From Alphaproteobacteria bacterium (GTDB taxonomy: Bacteria > Pseudomonadota > Alphaproteobacteria > Rhodospirillales > WMHbin7), in the NCBI GenBank assembly GCA_015232335.1, contig JADFZV010000001.1, positions 62,001-126,000 on the forward strand: a DNA stretch of 64,000 bases. The letters run 5' to 3'. The position numbers and the translations under genes were made by a program. Under the pieces are notes generated by a model that saw nothing but the letters and a program-made list of their open reading frames with translations, was not told where the DNA came from and made no database searches. Of the stretch, positions 61,814 through 64,000 are shown in pieces. Each line of letters starts with the position of its first letter. The stretch's first letter is position 1.

Positions 61814-63148
61814 TTATTTCTCAAAAATTGTCCTATGACGCTCAAGTAAGTAGTCGAACAGATTCTGTGCCATTGCTTCGTGACCTTGCTCATTCGGGTG
61901 GGGGTCCAAGCGAAAGCGGGGATGCGGCCTGGTTAGGGGAACGAACTCAACCCCAATCTGGCGCGAAAAAGAGATCAGGTGATCGTTCACAGCGAAAAAC
62001 GCTTGGCGCGCCGCATCGTCTGAAGAAATTCGGTACCAATAGCGCTGCCAATCGTAATAGCCCTGCTCGTGATCGGACAACAGAAGCACCGGAATCTGTT
62101 CAGGGGTCCGCGCACGGATCTCGCGCATCAAGGCATGATAAAGCTGCCAGTCGTATCCCGACGTTGCAGGATGGGGCAGGTGAAAGCTGGCTTCCTCCCA
62201 ATACTGGTTGATCCAAACATCGCTTAGAATGCGCGTAAGACCTTCCTTGATTTTGGAGTGCGGGGACGCATCAATGATCTGCTCAAGCTGCTTGGGCGAC
62301 ACGCGAGTTCCAACAAGCGAATCTAGCTGTTGAATCAGGGCGTCGTCGTCGCGAAGATCAAAGGCAAGCTTCGCGCGCGTAACCTGCAACTTATCCAGGG
62401 GGTATCCATAGAGGGAATGCCCAGTCCACTGGTGCCTTAGAAGGTCAAACACGATGTAAGCCCTTTTAAGAATCTCAAAACTGGCCACAATGGATTTCAT
62501 GGCAGAGTGGCTATTCCGCGACTTGAAGCGCTCTTCATAATAGGGATTGTCCCGGCGCACCAGTTGCCCCTGCTCGTCAAGCGAATAATAAAAGGGCTTT
62601 TCCAAAGCATCGCGATAGCCGGGCTCGGGAACAATCGTGTTCTCACCAAGATCGTTAAGAGTAAACTGAAGGATGACGATGTCAGGTCGGTAAGATAGCC
62701 CCTCGTTTATCAGAGCCTCCAGTGCCTGGTCGGTGGCCCAACCGCCGTATGCGAGGCTAATCACTTCGGTGGACAACCCGGCCTGAGAAAGCATGCGTTG
62801 AAGGACCCTGGGATATATCCTGCCTGCTTCAACATTTGCCCCGAAGGTGTTCGAATCACCCAGGATTAGTATCCGGCGAAAGCCTGGAAGTGGCTCAATG
62901 GAGTGCTCAGTATCGCGCCAGCCACGGCTGTTGGTCAGGTCAGAATAGACAGAGCCGGCATCCGGATCTGAAACGATCACTCTGGAATGAGGGGCGTAAC
63001 CCCAGCCGTACTTTTGCGCATTCAAGGGCGTGCTGTCGCCAATGGTCAATAGAGGCAGCGGCAAGAACGCCCTAAGCATCAATTCGAACAGGACGATGGG
63101 AAAGAATATAGCAAATGACAGCAACAAAACTTTGCCCGCCATTTTCAT
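61814..63148 (-). CDS. SGNH/GDSL-type hydrolase-like membrane-anchored protein
   Basis: A 444-residue protein with an N-terminal membrane anchor (about 7-30) and an SGNH domain: block I ILILGDSNTFG (93-103, Ser at 99), block II SLAYGGWATDQ, block III LQFTLNDLGEN and block V DPHPNEQGHEAM with Asp/His. All catalytic Ser-Gly-Asn-His-type residues are visible. Such proteins deacetylate or acetylate envelope glycans in the periplasm. Its start overlaps the stop of the next SGNH gene by 4 bases, so a tandem pair is made together. I infer O-acyl editing of the polymer. Confidence 0.82.
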   Translation of the reverse strand: MKMAGKVLLLSFAIFFPIVLFELMLRAFLPLPLLTIGDSTPLNAQKYGWGYAPHSRVIVSDPDAGSVYSDLTNSRGWRDTEHSIEPLPGFRRILILGDSNTFGANVEAGRIYPRVLQRMLSQAGLSTEVISLAYGGWATDQALEALINEGLSYRPDIVILQFTLNDLGENTIVPEPGYRDALEKPFYYSLDEQGQLVRRDNPYYEERFKSRNSHSAMKSIVASFEILKRAYIVFDLLRHQWTGHSLYGYPLDKLQVTRAKLAFDLRDDDALIQQLDSLVGTRVSPKQLEQIIDASPHSKIKEGLTRILSDVWINQYWEEASFHLPHPATSGYDWQLYHALMREIRARTPEQIPVLLLSDHEQGYYDWQRYWYRISSDDAARQAFFAVNDHLISFSRQIGVEFVPLTRPHPRFRLDPHPNEQGHEAMAQNLFDYLLERHRTIFEK

Positions 63149-64000
63149 TGGCGCACCTCAAGATAGGCTTTCAACTTGTCTGACATCCAGGCATAACCGT
63201 TCCGACTATGATGGGAGCCATAATAGTAATAATAAACCTCGGGATGGGCTTCCTTCTCCATCTCGGCGGCCAAATCAAGCAGAGGAGCCGAGATTCTAGC
63301 TGCGATTCTGCGCATTTCGCTATATCGGGAATTCAAAGCGGATAAATCTGGATGGCGAGGGCAATCCTGCTGCCATGCCTTGATGCGACCGCACAATCGA
63401 AGCGGGTCTGGAATATAGACAAGAACAAACCGGCCGTTCCAGGCATCAATAGTGTGTTTTGCTGTCGCCAGGATACGCTCCAAAAGTACGAAATCATCGG
63501 GCTGAACAATAGAAGGGTTTGTTGGTGCGTGTAGAAGACTACGTAACAAAGGAAGGCGCTGGGTGAGAAGCTGAATTCCCAGGGGGGTATCGCCGGATAA
63601 AGAAAGTCCGAGCAATGAACGGGTCGAGCGCAACAACAACCAATCGATAATGATTGCAGATCCAGACTGGGGCCCACCCACCACCGACTTGTCCTCGTGA
63701 TCGAGCAGTTGATCGAGATACTGACGCAAGCTAGCCGACAGTTCTTGGCTCCTGGGCGCTATCGCTTGCGAAAAGGTGGGCTCCTCAAGATAGCGCAACA
63801 AAATCCGAGATCTGCGCTCGCTGTTCAGGTCGGAAAGGTCATTGCCTTCATAAAAAAACCAAACAACAGTTTTCGGTCTCTTTAAAGAAAGAAACTCACG
63901 CAATCCGGCCAACTGCAAGAGTGGCCCATTGTTTCGCATGCCCAGCGTGACGGTCTTCGGCCAGGTCATGCGCAGACGACTGGCTACATCATCGCCAGAC
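63145..64000 (-). CDS. SGNH/GDSL-type hydrolase-like protein, 5' end outside the window
   Basis: The frame is open to base 64000, so the N-terminus lies outside; about 285 residues are visible. Upstream of MTWPKTVTLGMRNNGPLL the frame gives SGDDVASRLR, consistent with an SGNH block I region. MRNNGPLLQLAGLREFLSLK and VVWFFYEGNDLSDLNSE follow as blocks II-III. A YYYYGSHHSRNGY segment near the C-terminus supplies the His. This pattern (a long EGND segment) is common among SGNH proteins of exopolysaccharide loci. It is paired with the gene at 61814-63148, whose ATG overlaps its stop. Confidence 0.78.
   Translation of the reverse strand, partial: SGDDVASRLRMTWPKTVTLGMRNNGPLLQLAGLREFLSLKRPKTVVWFFYEGNDLSDLNSERRSRILLRYLEEPTFSQAIAPRSQELSASLRQYLDQLLDHEDKSVVGGPQSGSAIIIDWLLLRSTRSLLGLSLSGDTPLGIQLLTQRLPLLRSLLHAPTNPSIVQPDDFVLLERILATAKHTIDAWNGRFVLVYIPDPLRLCGRIKAWQQDCPRHPDLSALNSRYSEMRRIAARISAPLLDLAAEMEKEAHPEVYYYYYGSHHSRNGYAWMSDKLKAYLEVRQ

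Noticed and set aside
1..64000. CRISPR arrays, tRNA or rRNA genes
   Set aside because: No regular short repeats with unique spacers and no tRNA or rRNA sequence was recognised by eye; a dedicated scan would be needed to exclude weak candidates.

Overview
The window reads as one very large surface-polysaccharide (O-antigen, capsule or EPS) biosynthesis region of a Gram-negative bacterium, most likely an alphaproteobacterium. This rests on the GC-rich, tightly overlapping genes, the protein families, and the style of the IS3/IS256 remnants. I cannot name the genus from sequence alone. GC is clearly higher in about 4.7-12.9 kb than in most of the right half (about 29-64 kb), which also holds the mobile elements. 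That fits a stable left arm and a mosaic, acquired right arm.

Layout. (1) 1-4.7 kb: end of a methyltransferase, then a minus-strand group with a membrane protein overlapping a B12-type radical SAM enzyme, plus a GtrB-like glycosyltransferase. (2) 4.7-12.5 kb: a plus-strand operon with 1-4 base overlaps: UDP-GlcNAc 2-epimerase, an O-antigen ligase/polymerase-like protein, a WbpL-like initiating sugar-phosphate transferase, a WbpV-like SDR, a WbpM-like 4,6-dehydratase, and then the purine gene purH. A YbjQ-family gene follows. (3) 13-18.7 kb, minus: a GalE-like epimerase, a glutaminase-amidotransferase fusion, a Wzx-like flippase and a second B12 radical SAM. (4) 18.8-21.9 kb, plus: a methyltransferase and three uncharacterised envelope proteins. 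(5) 21.9-27.7 kb, minus: a DUF2304-GT2 fusion, an SQD1-like (UDP-sulfoquinovose synthase family) enzyme, a CapD-like dehydratase and two GT4 enzymes. (6) 27.7-35.2 kb: a GDP-mannose dehydratase, a second ligase/polymerase, a methyltransferase, a GT4, an SDR, a sugar C-methyltransferase and a cupin, then a 354-bp MITE-like element. (7) 35.2-39 kb, minus: a GT4 paralogue and an MBOAT O-acyltransferase with a partner protein. (8) 39.1-50 kb: a decayed IS3 element, then an SDR dehydratase, three radical SAM enzymes, a YfhO-like membrane protein and a methyltransferase, closed by an IS256 element with two nonsense codons. (9) 50.3-64 kb, minus: glycosyltransferases, methyltransferases, a cupin, a perosamine-synthase-like aminotransferase, a short NeuB-like enzyme, a nucleotidyltransferase of the CMP-sialate-synthetase type and two SGNH hydrolases, the last one cut by the window edge.

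How it fits together. The sequence predicts several activated-sugar routes: UDP-ManNAc (WecB), UDP-QuiNAc or a related sugar (WbpM/WbpV/WbpL), an amidated amino sugar (fusion enzyme), a possible sulfonated sugar (SQD1-like), GDP-perosamine (Gmd plus RfbE-like aminotransferase), a C-methylated deoxysugar and a nonulosonate-like sugar. Five GT4 and four GT2 enzymes would assemble these, one flippase would export them, and two Wzy/WaaL-like proteins would polymerise or ligate. MBOAT and SGNH proteins would O-acylate or trim.

Most unusual points: five radical SAM proteins inside a glycan locus, the class II glutaminase fused to a WbpG-type amidotransferase, the SQD1-like gene, the SAF-less NeuB-like cassette, and four large uncharacterised membrane proteins. 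No tRNA, rRNA or CRISPR array was recognised.
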